DNA of 64,000 nucleotides, from assembly GCF_007018965.1 (NCBI RefSeq), contig NZ_VJYZ01000025.1:1-64000 (forward strand), in the 5' to 3' direction. The notes beneath the pieces are model-generated. The model searched no databases and was not told the origin of the DNA. It saw only the letters and a program-made list of their open reading frames with translations. Of the stretch, positions 37,642-50,730 are shown in pieces. Source of the stretch: Paracoccus marinus. Lineage in GTDB: Bacteria > Pseudomonadota > Alphaproteobacteria > Rhodobacterales > Rhodobacteraceae. The position numbers and the translations under genes were made by a program. Positions within the stretch are counted from its first letter, which is position 1, and every line of letters begins with the position of its first letter.

Positions 37642-38759
37642 CGCTGGAACTTCAGGGCGTGACGAAGGACGTGGCGGGCCAGACCTGGATCCACCCGACC
37701 GACCTGACGCTCGCGCCCGGCAGCATGAACGTCCTCCTTGGGCCGACGCTTGCGGGCAAGACCTCGCTGATGCGGCTGATGGCCGGGCTGGACCGCCCCA
37801 CGGCGGGCCGGGTCCTGTGGCAAGGCCGCGACGTGACCGGCCAGCGGGTGCAGGACCGCAAGGTGGCCATGGTCTATCAGCAGTTCATCAACTACCCGTC
37901 GATGACGGTTTACGACAACATCGCCTCGCCCCTGCGGCTGCAGCGGGTGCCGCGCGCGCAGATCGACGCGCGGGTGCGCCGCACGGCCGAGATGATGCGG
38001 CTGACGCCGCTTCTGCATCGCCGGCCGCTGGAACTGTCGGGCGGCCAGCAGCAGCGCACGGCGCTGGCCCGCGCGCTGGTCAAGGACGCGGGCCTGGTCC
38101 TGCTGGACGAGCCGCTTGCGAACCTCGACTACAAGCTGCGCGAGGAACTGCGGGCAGAAATCCCCCGCATCTTCGCGGCGTCTGGCGCGATCTTCGTCTA
38201 TGCGACCACCGAACCAGACGAGGCGCTGCTGCTCGGCGGCAATACCGCGACGTTGTGGGAAGGCCGGGTGACGCAATTCGGGCCCACGCCCGAGGTCTAT
38301 CGCACCCCCCGCGACGCGACCACCGCACGGGTCTTCAGCGATCCGCCGATGAACTTCGCGATGGTGCCGGTGCGGAACGGGACGGGGTCGCTGGCCGGGC
38401 AGACCTGGCCCGCGGGCGACCTGCCCGACGGCGATTACCGCGCGGGTTTCCGCGCCCCCCACCTGTCGATCGACCAGACGCCCGGCACGATCCCATTGCA
38501 GGTCGAGGTGGACGGGACCGAGATCACGGGGGCGGAAACCTATGTCCACGTCATCCACGACGCCACCCGCTGGGTTGCGCTGGTGCCGGGGGTGCGGCGG
38601 CTGGAACGGGGCACGGCCCTGACGCTGTGGCTCGATCCCGCGCATGTCTTCCTGTTCGCGGACGGCGGCCGGCTTGCCCGCGCCGCACCCTATGCCGCGG
38701 CGGCCGCCACGGCGGCTGTCAGCGCGGCGGCCACGGCTGCGGACACGGCAGCGGCCTGA
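37638..38759 (+). CDS. glpS: Glycerol/glycerol-3-phosphate ABC transporter ATPase GlpS
   Basis: A 373-residue ATPase of the GlpSTPQV importer. Walker A is LGPTLAGKTSLM, the signature LSGGQQQRTALARAL and Walker B LVLLDEPLANLDYKL. In place of the usual H-loop THD it reads YATTEPDEA, so the switch histidine appears to be replaced, while the partner GlpT keeps VTHDQTEA. A regulatory C-terminal domain follows, ending in a low-complexity Ala/Thr tail of about 25 residues. It is part of a two-ATPase pair. Confidence 0.9.
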   Translation: MTLELQGVTKDVAGQTWIHPTDLTLAPGSMNVLLGPTLAGKTSLMRLMAGLDRPTAGRVLWQGRDVTGQRVQDRKVAMVYQQFINYPSMTVYDNIASPLRLQRVPRAQIDARVRRTAEMMRLTPLLHRRPLELSGGQQQRTALARALVKDAGLVLLDEPLANLDYKLREELRAEIPRIFAASGAIFVYATTEPDEALLLGGNTATLWEGRVTQFGPTPEVYRTPRDATTARVFSDPPMNFAMVPVRNGTGSLAGQTWPAGDLPDGDYRAGFRAPHLSIDQTPGTIPLQVEVDGTEITGAETYVHVIHDATRWVALVPGVRRLERGTALTLWLDPAHVFLFADGGRLARAAPYAAAAATAAVSAAATAADTAAA

Positions 38760-38777
38760 GCGGGACGGGACAAGCAC

Positions 38778-40728
<1,951 letters not shown>

Positions 40729-40729
<1 letters not shown>

Positions 40730-41550
40730 TGGCAGTTGCGCGCGAGGACCGGCGCTGGGGCTCGGCGGTCGTGATGACGATCTACCTGATGTTCCTGCTG
40801 CTGCCGATCTACTGGCTAGTGAACATGAGCTTCAAGACCAACGCCGAGATCACGGGCGCCTTCAGCCTGTGGCCGACCGATCCGACGCTGCGGAACTACC
40901 GCGTGATCCTGACCGACCCCAGCTGGTACATGGGCTACGTCAACAGCCTGACCTATGTGGTGATGAACACCGCCATCTCGCTGGCGGTAGCGCTGCCCGC
41001 GGCCTATGCCTTCAGCCGCTACCGCTTCCTCGGCGACCGGCACCTGTTCTTCTGGCTCCTGTCGAACCGGATGGCCCCGCCCGCCGTCTTCGCGCTGCCG
41101 TTCTTCCAGCTTTATTCGGCGGTCGGGCTGTTCGACACCCACATCGCGGTCGCGCTGGCGCATTGCCTGTTCAACGTGCCGCTGGCGGTATGGATCCTGG
41201 AAGGGTTCATGTCTGGCGTCCCGCGCGAGATCGACGAGACAGCCTATATCGACGGCTATTCCTTCCCCGAGTTCTTCGTACGCATCTTCACCCCCCTGAT
41301 CGCCAGCGGGATCGGCGTCGCCGCGTTCTTCTGCTTCATGTTCAGCTGGGTCGAACTGCTGCTCAGCCGCACGCTGACCAGCGTGAACGCCAAGCCCATC
41401 GCGGCCACCATGACCCGCACGGTCAGCGCGTCCGGTCTGGACTGGGGCGTCCTCGCGGCGGCGGGGGTGCTGACGATCGTGCCGGGCGCGCTCGTGATCT
41501 GGTTCGTGCGCAACTACATCGCCAAGGGCTTCGCCCTGGGGAGGGTGTGA
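40729..41550 (+). CDS. glpQ: Glycerol/glycerol-3-phosphate ABC transporter permease GlpQ
   Basis: A 273-residue MalG-type permease. The membrane segment LMFLLLPIYWLVNMSFK opens it, and the cytoplasmic EAA-like loop DETAYIDGYSFPEFFVRIFTPL contacts the ATPases. With GlpP it forms the channel. Despite the shared symbol it is not the enterobacterial glycerophosphodiesterase. Its stop overlaps the next small membrane gene by one base. Confidence 0.9.
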
Positions 41551-41960
41551 TGGCGCGCCGCGTCCGGGCCGGGCTGGCCGGAACGCTGCTGGTGGCGATC
41601 GGCGTGTTCCACGAGGTCGCGGGGCTGTTCCTGTTCCGCGCCGAACTGGCGGAAATCGCGCGCGCGGGCGTTATCGACAGCGTGATGCCATCGCTCGACC
41701 CGGCCCTGCGACCGCGGCAGGCGGCGTTCTGGTTCATGGTGTCGGGCCCGGTCCTGATGATGCTCGGGGCGCTCGCCCGCTGGACCGAGCTGCGCGTGGG
41801 CCACCTGCCCGGCTGGCTCGGCTGGTCGGTGCTGGCGCTCGCCGTTGCGGGGGTCGCCCTGTTCACCCTGTCGGGGTTCTGGCTGATCTTCGTGCCCGCC
41901 ATCCTGATGATCCGCAACGCCCGCGCCTGCGAACTGCACGACCCGAGGACCGCGCCATGA
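41550..41960 (+). CDS. Small membrane protein of the glp transport operon (DUF6463-like)
   Basis: A 136-residue protein with about four hydrophobic helices (residues about 7-27, 53-75, 88-108, 110-126). It resembles DUF6463-type small membrane proteins (VAIGVFHEVAGLFLF start; FWFMVSGPVLMMLGALARW). It is embedded in the operon with one-base and four-base overlaps, so it is expressed with the importer. A role as an accessory membrane component is inferred only from position. Confidence 0.7.
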   Translation: MARRVRAGLAGTLLVAIGVFHEVAGLFLFRAELAEIARAGVIDSVMPSLDPALRPRQAAFWFMVSGPVLMMLGALARWTELRVGHLPGWLGWSVLALAVAGVALFTLSGFWLIFVPAILMIRNARACELHDPRTAP

Positions 41961-42379
41961 CCATCTCTGCCGCCAGACGGCCGTCGCCGGCCGTGAACCT
42001 GGGCTTCGCCGTTGCGGCGGGGCTGATGCTGGGCGCGCTTGCCTGGCTGGTGATGCTGGTCCCGGCCGAGGACGGCGTGCGCGAATGGACCGGCGCGCTG
42101 AACCCCGGCGGGTGGATGGCGTGGACCTTTCCGACTGCGCTGTTCTTCTGGGTCATCGCGGCCCTGCTGCTGGCGTTTACCTGGCTCGCCATCCGCTTCC
42201 CCGAGACGCCGCGCCGCGGCATCCTGGGCATCGCCACGACCCGGGGCGACCGGCTGTTCGTCAGCCTGCTCGGCTCGGCCTTCGTCAATCTTGCCTGGCA
42301 GGGGTTTGGAGGAGCCCCGGGCTGGGTGGGACTGGTCCTGTCACTGATCTACGCCGCGGCGGTCTTTCGCTGGGTGTGA
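41957..42379 (+). CDS. DUF2160 small integral membrane protein
   Basis: A 140-residue protein with three to four membrane helices. The features GALNPGGWMAWTFPTALFF, ETPRRGILGIATTRGDRLF and SAFVNLAWQGF are characteristic of DUF2160 proteins found in glycerol 3-phosphate ABC operons. Its ATG overlaps the preceding stop. It ends 35 bases before glpV, with an intervening hairpin. Function in transport is unknown. Confidence 0.82.
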   Translation: MTISAARRPSPAVNLGFAVAAGLMLGALAWLVMLVPAEDGVREWTGALNPGGWMAWTFPTALFFWVIAALLLAFTWLAIRFPETPRRGILGIATTRGDRLFVSLLGSAFVNLAWQGFGGAPGWVGLVLSLIYAAAVFRWV

Positions 42380-42384
42380 AAACC

Positions 42385-42398
42385 GGGCCGAACGGCCC
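42385..42398 (+). promoter_or_regulatory. Intergenic stem-loop before glpV
   Basis: GGGCCG AA CGGCCC forms a tight 6-bp hairpin just upstream of the glpV ribosome site. Such hairpins before a binding-protein gene can stabilise its mRNA and raise its level relative to upstream genes. No T tract follows, so full termination is unlikely. Confidence 0.4.
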
Positions 42399-42414
42399 AT
42401 TGGGGAGGAACGAC

Positions 42415-44142
42415 ATGAAACTGCACCTGACGACCGCCATCGCGCTTGCGCTGATGGCCACCGGGGCGCCGAACCTGGCGCTGGCCGGGATGGAAGAAGC
42501 CAAGACCTTCCTCGACAGCGAGATCGGCGATCTTTCCACGCTGGACCGCGCCGGCCAGGAAGCCGAGATGCAGTGGTTCATCGACGCGGCCCAGCCCTTC
42601 GCGGGGATGGAGATCAAGGTCGTGTCGGAAACGATCACCACCCACGAATACGAATCCAAGGTGCTGGCGCCCGCGTTCACCGCGATCACCGGGATCAAGG
42701 TCACCCACGACCTGATCGGCGAAGGCGACGTGGTGGAAAAGCTGCAGACGCAGATGCAGTCGGGCGAGAACATCTACGACGCCTATGTCAACGACAGCGA
42801 CCTGATCGGCACCCACTGGCGCTATCAGCAGGCGCGCAACCTGACCGACTGGATGGCGAACGGCGGCAAGGACGTGACCTCGCCCACGCTCGACATCGAC
42901 GACTTCATCGGCAAGTCGTTCACCACAGCGCCGGACAAGAACCTGTACCAGCTGCCCGACCAGCAGTTCGCGAACCTTTACTGGTTCCGCTACGACTGGT
43001 TCAACGACGAGCAGAACAAGGCCGACTTCAAGGCCAAGTACGGCTACGACCTGGGCGTTCCGGTCACCTGGTCGGCCTATGAGGACATCGCCGAGTTCTT
43101 CACCGGCCGCGAGATCGACGGCAAGAAAGTCTATGGCCACATGGACTACGGCAAGAAGGACCCCTCGCTCGGGTGGCGCTTCACCGATGCGTGGCTGTCG
43201 ATGGCCGGGAACGGCGACAAGGGCATCCCGAACGGCCTGCCGGTGGACGAATGGGGCATCCGCGTCGACGAAAACAGCCGCCCTGTCGGCAGCTGCGTGG
43301 CGCGCGGCGGCGACACCAACGGCCCGGCCTCGGTCTATGCGATCCAGAAATACCTCGACTGGATGAAGGCCTATGCCCCGCCGGCGGCGCAGGGCATGAC
43401 CTTCAGCGAAAGCGGCCCCGTCCCGAGCCAGGGCGAGGTCGCCCAGCAGATGTTCACCTACACCGCCTTCACCGCCGACTTCGTCAAGGAAGGGCTGCCG
43501 GTCGTGAACGAGGACGGGACGCCGAAATGGCGCTTCGCCCCCTCGCCCCACGGTGCCTACTGGCAGGACGGGATGAAGCTCGGCTACCAGGACGCGGGCG
43601 CGTGGACGCTGCTGAAATCCACGCCCGACGACAACGCCAAGGCCGCATGGCTCTACGCGCAGTTCGTGACGTCCAAGACGGTGGACGTGAAGAAAAGCCA
43701 CGTCGGGCTGACCTTCATCCGCGAATCGACGATCCAGGACGAAAGCTTCACCGAACGCGCCCCGAAGCTGGGCGGTCTGGTCGAGTTCTATCGCTCGCCC
43801 GCCCGCCTGAACTGGTCGCCGACCGGCACCAACGTTCCGGACTATCCCAAGCTCGCGCAGCTCTGGTGGCAGGCGATCGGCGACGCGGCATCTGGCGCCA
43901 AGACCGCGCAGGAGGCGATGGACAGCCTGTGCGCCGAGCAGGAAAAGGTGCTGGAGCGTCTGGAACGCGCCGGCGTCCAGGGCGACATCGGCCCCAAGAT
44001 GGCCGACGAGCACGACCTTGCGTGGTGGAACAACTACGCCAAGGAAAACGGCAGCATCGCGCCGCAGATGAAGCTCGACAACGAGGATCCGCAGCCTGAA
44101 ACCATCAGCTACGACGAGCTGGTGAAAAGCTGGCAGAACTGA
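42415..44142 (+). CDS. glpV: Glycerol/glycerol-3-phosphate substrate-binding protein GlpV
   Basis: A 575-residue periplasmic binding protein, large as usual for this system. A signal peptide ends about NLALAG. The mature protein shows [38 protein letters not shown] and [18 protein letters not shown] strong GGGGAGGA site precedes the ATG. It is the last transport gene; a strong terminator follows, then glpK. The GlpSTPQV family in rhizobia imports glycerol, which, with glpK and glpD, gives a full pathway. Confidence 0.93.
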   Translation: MKLHLTTAIALALMATGAPNLALAGMEEAKTFLDSEIGDLSTLDRAGQEAEMQWFIDAAQPFAGMEIKVVSETITTHEYESKVLAPAFTAITGIKVTHDLIGEGDVVEKLQTQMQSGENIYDAYVNDSDLIGTHWRYQQARNLTDWMANGGKDVTSPTLDIDDFIGKSFTTAPDKNLYQLPDQQFANLYWFRYDWFNDEQNKADFKAKYGYDLGVPVTWSAYEDIAEFFTGREIDGKKVYGHMDYGKKDPSLGWRFTDAWLSMAGNGDKGIPNGLPVDEWGIRVDENSRPVGSCVARGGDTNGPASVYAIQKYLDWMKAYAPPAAQGMTFSESGPVPSQGEVAQQMFTYTAFTADFVKEGLPVVNEDGTPKWRFAPSPHGAYWQDGMKLGYQDAGAWTLLKSTPDDNAKAAWLYAQFVTSKTVDVKKSHVGLTFIRESTIQDESFTERAPKLGGLVEFYRSPARLNWSPTGTNVPDYPKLAQLWWQAIGDAASGAKTAQEAMDSLCAEQEKVLERLERAGVQGDIGPKMADEHDLAWWNNYAKENGSIAPQMKLDNEDPQPETISYDELVKSWQN

Positions 44143-44158
44143 TCCGCTTGCAGACCAC

Positions 44159-44185
44159 GGGGGCCCGCGCGCCGGGCCCCCTTTT
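44159..44185 (+). terminator. Rho-independent terminator after glpV
   Basis: GGGGGCCC (44159-44166) pairs with GGGCCCCC (44174-44181) around a 7-base loop, followed by TTTT. Partial read-through into glpK is likely, as glpK has no obvious separate promoter in the 30 bases left. Confidence 0.85.
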
Positions 44186-44215
44186 CATTCGCGAACGGCA
44201 CGACGGAGAACGCGC

Positions 44216-45724
<1,509 letters not shown>

Positions 45725-45960
45725 GCCGCCCTGCCCCGCGCGGCGCAGGTTGCCGCCGCGGCCGATGACAACCGGAAGTTGCAGATTTGCGACGATCCGC
45801 CAACATCGCGGGGCGACTGGCGCAAACGTGCCGACGCGAAAGTTCTGTCATGAACAATGGAACCTCAAGCTGCTAGGCATCCGTCGCTCGCAGCCGAAGG
45901 CGGCTGCCCCGGACCGGCCGACCGCGCCGTCTGCAAGAAATCACACGAACGAGGGACTGC

Positions 45961-47130
45961 ATGCCAACGAACCAGAACGACGTCATCAGGGGGCCCTACC
46001 GCGCCGCCGTGGACGCCCTTGCAGGGGACGACCTGCTTTACTGGACCCACACGTCGGGGAACGCCACACTGCGCGGGGGCAGCACCGGCGAACACTACGA
46101 CACCAACCCCTACAACGCCGGCAACCCGGGCGGCGACCGGCTGTACCTGACCGGCACGCAGGGCATGAACGTCAAGCTGCTGACGACCGAAAGCGGCACC
46201 GCGACTGTCGCCGGTCGCACTCTTTCCTTCAGCGGGATCGAGCGGGTGCACGGGTCGGACGGCAACGACACGATCTCGGCCGCCGGCGCCAAGCTTGCGG
46301 CCGCCCATGACGGCACGCCCACGCACGGCGTGTCGTTCTACGGCGGCGGCGGCCACGACGTGCTCACCGGGTCGGCCTATGCCGACGTGCTGGACGGCGG
46401 CACCGGCAACGACACCATCCGCGCCGGCTCGGGCGACGACTTCGTCCAGTCCAGCACCGGCAACGACCTCATCTACGGCGACGCCGGGAACGAGAACATC
46501 CGCTGGGGGCTCGGCAACAACGTGGCCGCCGGCAACGACACCATCTACGGCGGCGAGACCGGCGAAGGCATCGGCGACCTCATCAACATCTGGGGCGTGA
46601 ACGGCGACTTTCGCACCGGGGTCCGGGTCGGGTTCGACACCGCCGAAAGCGGACACGCCACCTCGACCATGGGCGGCGTCACCAGCACGCTCCGCTTCTA
46701 CGAGTTCGAGAACGCCTGGTCGCACGAGGGCAACGACTTCGTGTCGGCCGCCAGCGCCAACGTCGCGCTGAACGCGCGCGGCATCCACTTCAACACCCGC
46801 TGGGGCAACGACGTGCTGATGGGGTCGAACGGCAGCGACACGCTGGAAGGCGGCGCGGGCAGCGACACCATTACCGGCGGGCGCGGCAACGACCTGATCT
46901 CAGCCAACGCGGATTACTACAACATGCGCGCGCCGGGCGACGACGTGCGCGACACGCTGGTGTTCGCGCGCGGCGACGGCGCCGACACGGTGCTGGGCTT
47001 CGACACTGGCATCGACGTGCTGCAACTGGGCGGTCGCAGCTATCACGCGACCGAGGTTGCGGGCGGCACGCTTCTGGACCTTGGCGGCGGCGACCGCATC
47101 CTGCTGAGCGACGTGTTCGACTTCATCTGA
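45961..47130 (+). CDS. RTX-like calcium-binding protein
   Basis: A 389-residue protein with hemolysin-type glycine/aspartate-rich nonapeptide repeats: GGTGNDTIRAGSGDDFV and GNDLIYGDAGNENI around residues 140-170, and GSDTLEGGAGSDTITGGRGNDLI around 300-320. It lacks an N-terminal signal peptide, and the last 60 residues (FARGDGADTVLGFDTGIDVLQL then LLDLGGGDRILLSDVFDFI) look like a C-terminal secretion signal for a type I system. No catalytic domain is seen. No type I exporter gene is adjacent. The 236 bases upstream carry a small GCAGCCG/CGGCTGC hairpin. Confidence 0.8.
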   Translation: MPTNQNDVIRGPYRAAVDALAGDDLLYWTHTSGNATLRGGSTGEHYDTNPYNAGNPGGDRLYLTGTQGMNVKLLTTESGTATVAGRTLSFSGIERVHGSDGNDTISAAGAKLAAAHDGTPTHGVSFYGGGGHDVLTGSAYADVLDGGTGNDTIRAGSGDDFVQSSTGNDLIYGDAGNENIRWGLGNNVAAGNDTIYGGETGEGIGDLINIWGVNGDFRTGVRVGFDTAESGHATSTMGGVTSTLRFYEFENAWSHEGNDFVSAASANVALNARGIHFNTRWGNDVLMGSNGSDTLEGGAGSDTITGGRGNDLISANADYYNMRAPGDDVRDTLVFARGDGADTVLGFDTGIDVLQLGGRSYHATEVAGGTLLDLGGGDRILLSDVFDFI

Positions 47131-47141
47131 GCCGAACCTTC

Positions 47142-47172
47142 GTGGCGCGGGCGGATCGCCTGCCCGCGCCAC
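47142..47172 (+). terminator. Hairpin terminator after the RTX gene
   Basis: An 11-bp perfect stem: GTGGCGCGGGC (47142-47152) and GCCCGCGCCAC (47162-47172) with a 9-base loop. No long T tract follows, but its strength and position suggest termination. Confidence 0.65.
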
Positions 47173-47274
47173 ATCTCTGCGATCATCGTTGTTACGCAAC
47201 GGTCGCAATTTCTTCACGGCACCTTCGCAGCAGACGCGGACAACGCTTCCGTCCGTCCCCCGCGAGGTAATCCG

Positions 47275-49434
47275 ATGAAACTGCCCCTCTCCCTTTGCTC
47301 CGTCCTGGCGCTCGTCGCCGCGACGCCCGCGCTTGCCGACCCGGTGTTCAACCGCGTCGCATCGTTCCCCACGACCGCCAACATGGCCGAGGGCGAGGAC
47401 AACGCGCGCGAGACCTCGGCCGAGATCATGACCGCGACGGAAGACGGCAACACGCTGATCTATTCGGACAGCCCCCTGGGCGTGATCGGCCGCATCGACA
47501 TCACCGATCCCGCCGCGCCCAAACCGCTCGGCAACATCGCCATGGACGGTGAGCCGACCACGACCGTTGTCATCGGCAACACCGCCTTCGTGGGCGTGAA
47601 CACGTCGGAATCGTTCACCGCGCCGTCGGGCGCGCTGCGCACCGTGGACCTTGCCTCGGGCACCGTGGCCGAAAGCTGCGACCTTGGCGGGCAGCCGGAT
47701 TCGGTTGCCCGGAACGCGGACGGATCGATGCTGGCCGTCGCGATCGAAAACGAGCGCGACGAGGACGTGAACGACGGCGACCTGCCGCAGATGCCGGCGG
47801 GCTATGTCGTGACCGTCCCGGTCAAGGACGGGCGCGCCGACTGCGCCGGGCTGACCAAGGTCGACCTGACCGGCATCGCCGAGGTCGCGGGCGACGATCC
47901 AGAACCCGAATACGTGGCGTTCAACGACGCCGGCGAGATCGTCGTCACGCTTCAGGAAAACAACCACATCGCGATCATCGGCACCGACGGCAAGGTCGCC
48001 TCGTCCTTCAGCGCGGGCGCTATCGACCTGGACGGGATCGACACCGAGGATGACGGCCGGTTCGACTTTACCGGCACCCAGCCGGGCCGCCTGCGCGAAC
48101 CGGACGCTGTCGCGTGGATCGACGCCGACCATTTCGTCACCGCCAACGAAGGCGACTGGAAGGGCGGCAGCCGCAGCTTCACCGTCTGGAACAAGGACGG
48201 CACCGTCGCCTACGAGGATGCGGGCCAGTTCGAAAAGGCGATCGTCGCGGTTGGCCACTATCCCGAAGGCCGCTCGGACGCCAAGGGTGCCGAGCCCGAG
48301 GCGGTGATCGTGTCGGACTGGAACGGGCAGAAGCTGATGTTCGTGGCGTCCGAACGCGCCAGCATCGTCGGCGTCTACGACGTGGCCGACCCGGCCGCGC
48401 CGAAGCTGCTGCAACTCCTCCCCTCGGGGATCGGCCCCGAGGGGCTGGTCGCGATCCCGCAGCGCGGCCTGTTCGCCACCGCGAACGAGACCGACCTGGG
48501 CGAGGATGGCGCGGCGCGCGCCCATGTGATGCTGTTTCAGGCGGGCGACGCCGCGGCCAGCTGGCCCACGATCCGCTCCGAGGGAAGCGACGGCTCCCTT
48601 GGCTGGGGCGCGCTGTCGGGCCTGACCGTCGATCCCGCGACGCCGACGCAGCTTTTCGCCGTCAGCGACAGCGCCTATGACGCGATGCCGTCGATCTATA
48701 CCATCGACGCCTCGGCCACCCCGGCCCGCATCACCGCCCGCACCACTGTCACCCGCGATGGCGCGCCGGCCGAAAAGCTGGACTTGGAGGGGATCGCCGC
48801 AGACGGCGACGGCGGGTTCTGGCTCGCCTCGGAAGGCGACGCCGAGAACGAGGTGCCGCACGCCGTCCTGCACGTGGACGCATCGGGCGCGATCACGCAG
48901 GACTTCCCCCTGCCCGACACGCTCGCCGAAGGCGCGACCCGCTTCGGGTTCGAGGGCGTGGCGGTCCACGACGGCAAGCTGTGGCTCGCGGTGCAGCGCG
49001 AATGGAAGGACGATCCCAAGGGCCAGACCAAGCTTCTGCAGCTTGATCCCGCCTCGGGCGAATGGGCCGGCGTGCGCTACCCGCTGGAAAGCGGCGACGG
49101 CTGGGTCGGCCTGTCGGAAATCGCGATCCACGGCGACGACCTGTACGTCCTGGAACGCGACAACCTGATCGGCGAGGCGGCCGCGCTGAAGCAGATCACC
49201 CGCGTGGCGTTGTCCGACCTGAAGCCCGCGCCCCTAGGCGGCGACCTGCCCGTCGTCACCAAGGAAGTCGTGCGCGACCTGATCCCCGACCTGAAGGCCG
49301 CGAATGGCTATGTCATGGACAAGGTCGAGGGGATGGCGATCGCGCCGGACGGGACCGTGCATGTCGCGACCGACAACGACGGTGTGGACGACAGCTCGGG
49401 CGAGACGCTCTACTGGACCTTCAAGCTGCAGTAA
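47275..49434 (+). CDS. Secreted phytase/esterase-like beta-propeller protein
   Basis: A 719-residue exported protein. A signal peptide ends at about TPALAD. The N-terminal half has propeller-like repeats (RIDITDPAAPKPLG; VADPAAPKLLQ; PEYVAFNDAGEIVVTLQENNHIAII). The C-terminal half matches the 'esterase-like activity of phytase' domain: LEGIAADGDGGFWLASEG, GFEGVAVHDGKLWLAVQREW and the final KVEGMAIAPDGTVHVATDNDGVDD. It may hydrolyse phosphate esters outside the cell, but the catalytic function is unproven. It stands alone between two terminators. Confidence 0.75.
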   Translation: MKLPLSLCSVLALVAATPALADPVFNRVASFPTTANMAEGEDNARETSAEIMTATEDGNTLIYSDSPLGVIGRIDITDPAAPKPLGNIAMDGEPTTTVVIGNTAFVGVNTSESFTAPSGALRTVDLASGTVAESCDLGGQPDSVARNADGSMLAVAIENERDEDVNDGDLPQMPAGYVVTVPVKDGRADCAGLTKVDLTGIAEVAGDDPEPEYVAFNDAGEIVVTLQENNHIAIIGTDGKVASSFSAGAIDLDGIDTEDDGRFDFTGTQPGRLREPDAVAWIDADHFVTANEGDWKGGSRSFTVWNKDGTVAYEDAGQFEKAIVAVGHYPEGRSDAKGAEPEAVIVSDWNGQKLMFVASERASIVGVYDVADPAAPKLLQLLPSGIGPEGLVAIPQRGLFATANETDLGEDGAARAHVMLFQAGDAAASWPTIRSEGSDGSLGWGALSGLTVDPATPTQLFAVSDSAYDAMPSIYTIDASATPARITARTTVTRDGAPAEKLDLEGIAADGDGGFWLASEGDAENEVPHAVLHVDASGAITQDFPLPDTLAEGATRFGFEGVAVHDGKLWLAVQREWKDDPKGQTKLLQLDPASGEWAGVRYPLESGDGWVGLSEIAIHGDDLYVLERDNLIGEAAALKQITRVALSDLKPAPLGGDLPVVTKEVVRDLIPDLKAANGYVMDKVEGMAIAPDGTVHVATDNDGVDDSSGETLYWTFKLQ

Positions 49435-49456
49435 GCGGCCAGCAAGGCAAAGGACG

Positions 49457-49483
49457 GGGGCGCAACGGATCGTTGCGCCCCTT
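49457..49483 (+). terminator. Rho-independent terminator
   Basis: GGGGCGCAACG (49457-49467) pairs perfectly with CGTTGCGCCCC (49471-49481) around a 3-base GAT loop, followed by TTT. It ends the phytase-like transcript. Confidence 0.85.
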
Positions 49484-49529
49484 TCGCATGCGCGCTACCC
49501 CGAAGGCGTCGCCAGCTCCGGGGGCAAGC

Positions 49530-50150
49530 ATGATCACCGAGATCGAGGATTTCTTCGCCCATGGCTGCGGCCGATGCGCGCGGTTCGACACCGCCGACTG
49601 CTCGGCGCTGATCTGGTCCGACGGCCTGTCGCGGTTGCGGGCGATCTGCCGTGGCGCGGGCCTGACCGAGGTCGTGAAGTGGGGCCATCCCTGCTACATG
49701 CGCGGCGACCGCAACATCGCCCTGATCGGCGCGCTCAAGGGCGACTTCCGCCTGAACTTCTTTGACGCGGCGCTGCTGAACGACGCCGCCGGGCTGCTGG
49801 AGCGTCAGGGCCCGAACACCCGCCACCCCGACAGCATCCGCTTCACCTCGGCCGCGCGGGTGACCGAACTCGAAGCGGAGATCCGGGATCTGCTGGCCCA
49901 GGCGATCGGCAACGCCGCCGCCGGGCTGCGCCCCACACGCGACAAGGTCGAATTTGACCTGCCAGACGAACTCGTCGACGCGCTGGACGCCGACCCGGAC
50001 CTTGCCGAGGCGTTCGCCGCGCTGACGCCGGGGCGGCAACGAAGCTACGTGATCGCGCTGTCGTCGGCGAAGACTTCCGCGACGCGCACCGCGCGGGTGG
50101 AACGGTTCCGGGCGCGTATCACGGCCGGGAAAGGCGCGACCGAGCGGTAA
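49530..50150 (+). CDS. YdeI/DUF1801 family protein
   Basis: A 206-residue protein. The N-terminal half is a DUF1801-type domain (VVKWGHPCYMRGDRNIALIGALKGDFRLNFF in short overlapping blocks). The C-terminal half is the YdeI/OmpD-associated region ending LTPGRQRSYVIALSSAKTSATRTARVERF. E. coli YdeI has been linked to antimicrobial-peptide resistance; function here is unknown. It marks the right limit of the ordered chromosome before the IS-rich region. Confidence 0.8.
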   Translation: MITEIEDFFAHGCGRCARFDTADCSALIWSDGLSRLRAICRGAGLTEVVKWGHPCYMRGDRNIALIGALKGDFRLNFFDAALLNDAAGLLERQGPNTRHPDSIRFTSAARVTELEAEIRDLLAQAIGNAAAGLRPTRDKVEFDLPDELVDALDADPDLAEAFAALTPGRQRSYVIALSSAKTSATRTARVERFRARITAGKGATER

Positions 50151-50308
50151 GTGGCGTGTGGCTTGGTAGGGGAAGGTGGCGGAGCGAACGCGACTGCGGT
50201 CGAACCTTCTCTGGGGCGAAAGTCGTTGATTTTACTATGATGCGAGCCACCGGAAAAGCATCAGCGGGGGTAAGGCACTCACGCTTGCGGCCGCGCCTTG
50301 CAGATGGA

Positions 50309-50698
50309 ACCCTTGAAGAACGCATCCGCCGTTTGATGACCATTCCGGGGATTGGTCGTCTGACCGCGACCACCATGCTGATCGACATGCCGGAGCTTGG
50401 GCACCTCGAGGGCAAGAAGATCACCGCTCTCGCCGGACTTGCGCCCATGACGCAGCAATCTGGAAAGTGGCAGGGCAAGGAGCGGATCACCGGAGGTCGG
50501 TCATCAATTCGGCGCGCGATCTACATGCCCGCACTTGTCGCCATTCGTTTCAACCGGGACCTCCACGCCAAGTATCAGCAGCTGCTAAAGGCCGGCAAAG
50601 CGAAGAAAGTCGCCATAACGGCCATTATGCGGCGCATCATCGTCCTTGCAAACACCTTGCTGCGCGAAAGGCGAGATTGGCTGCCTGACCGCCCTTGA
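50309..50698 (+). mobile_element. IS110-family transposase, C-terminal fragment
   Basis: The frame from TLEERIRRLMTIPGIGRLTA to the stop encodes about 129 residues of the Transposase_20 domain (helix-hairpin-helix MTIPGIGRLTATTML, then LAGLAPMTQQSGKW and RRAIYMPALVAIRFN). The N-terminal DEDD catalytic half is missing; the preceding 150 bases are not transposase-like. It is a 5'-truncated remnant. It borders the broken ComJ-like gene, so it marks an old insertion or deletion. Confidence 0.85.
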
Positions 50699-50730
50699 CC
50701 AAGACGGATACTCGATCGTGCGGGGCTGGC

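Noticed and set aside
45750-46310. 186-codon frame overlapping the RTX gene start
   Set aside because: It is out of frame with the RTX repeats, Arg/Pro-rich and lacks any domain.
47180-47220. Pho box upstream of the phytase-like gene
   Set aside because: The GTTACGCAAC-type sequence does not match two spaced CTGTCAT-like half-sites well enough.
50151-50308. tRNA gene or attachment site next to the IS110 fragment
   Set aside because: No cloverleaf or T-loop consensus could be built, and no tRNA was recognised anywhere in the window by eye.
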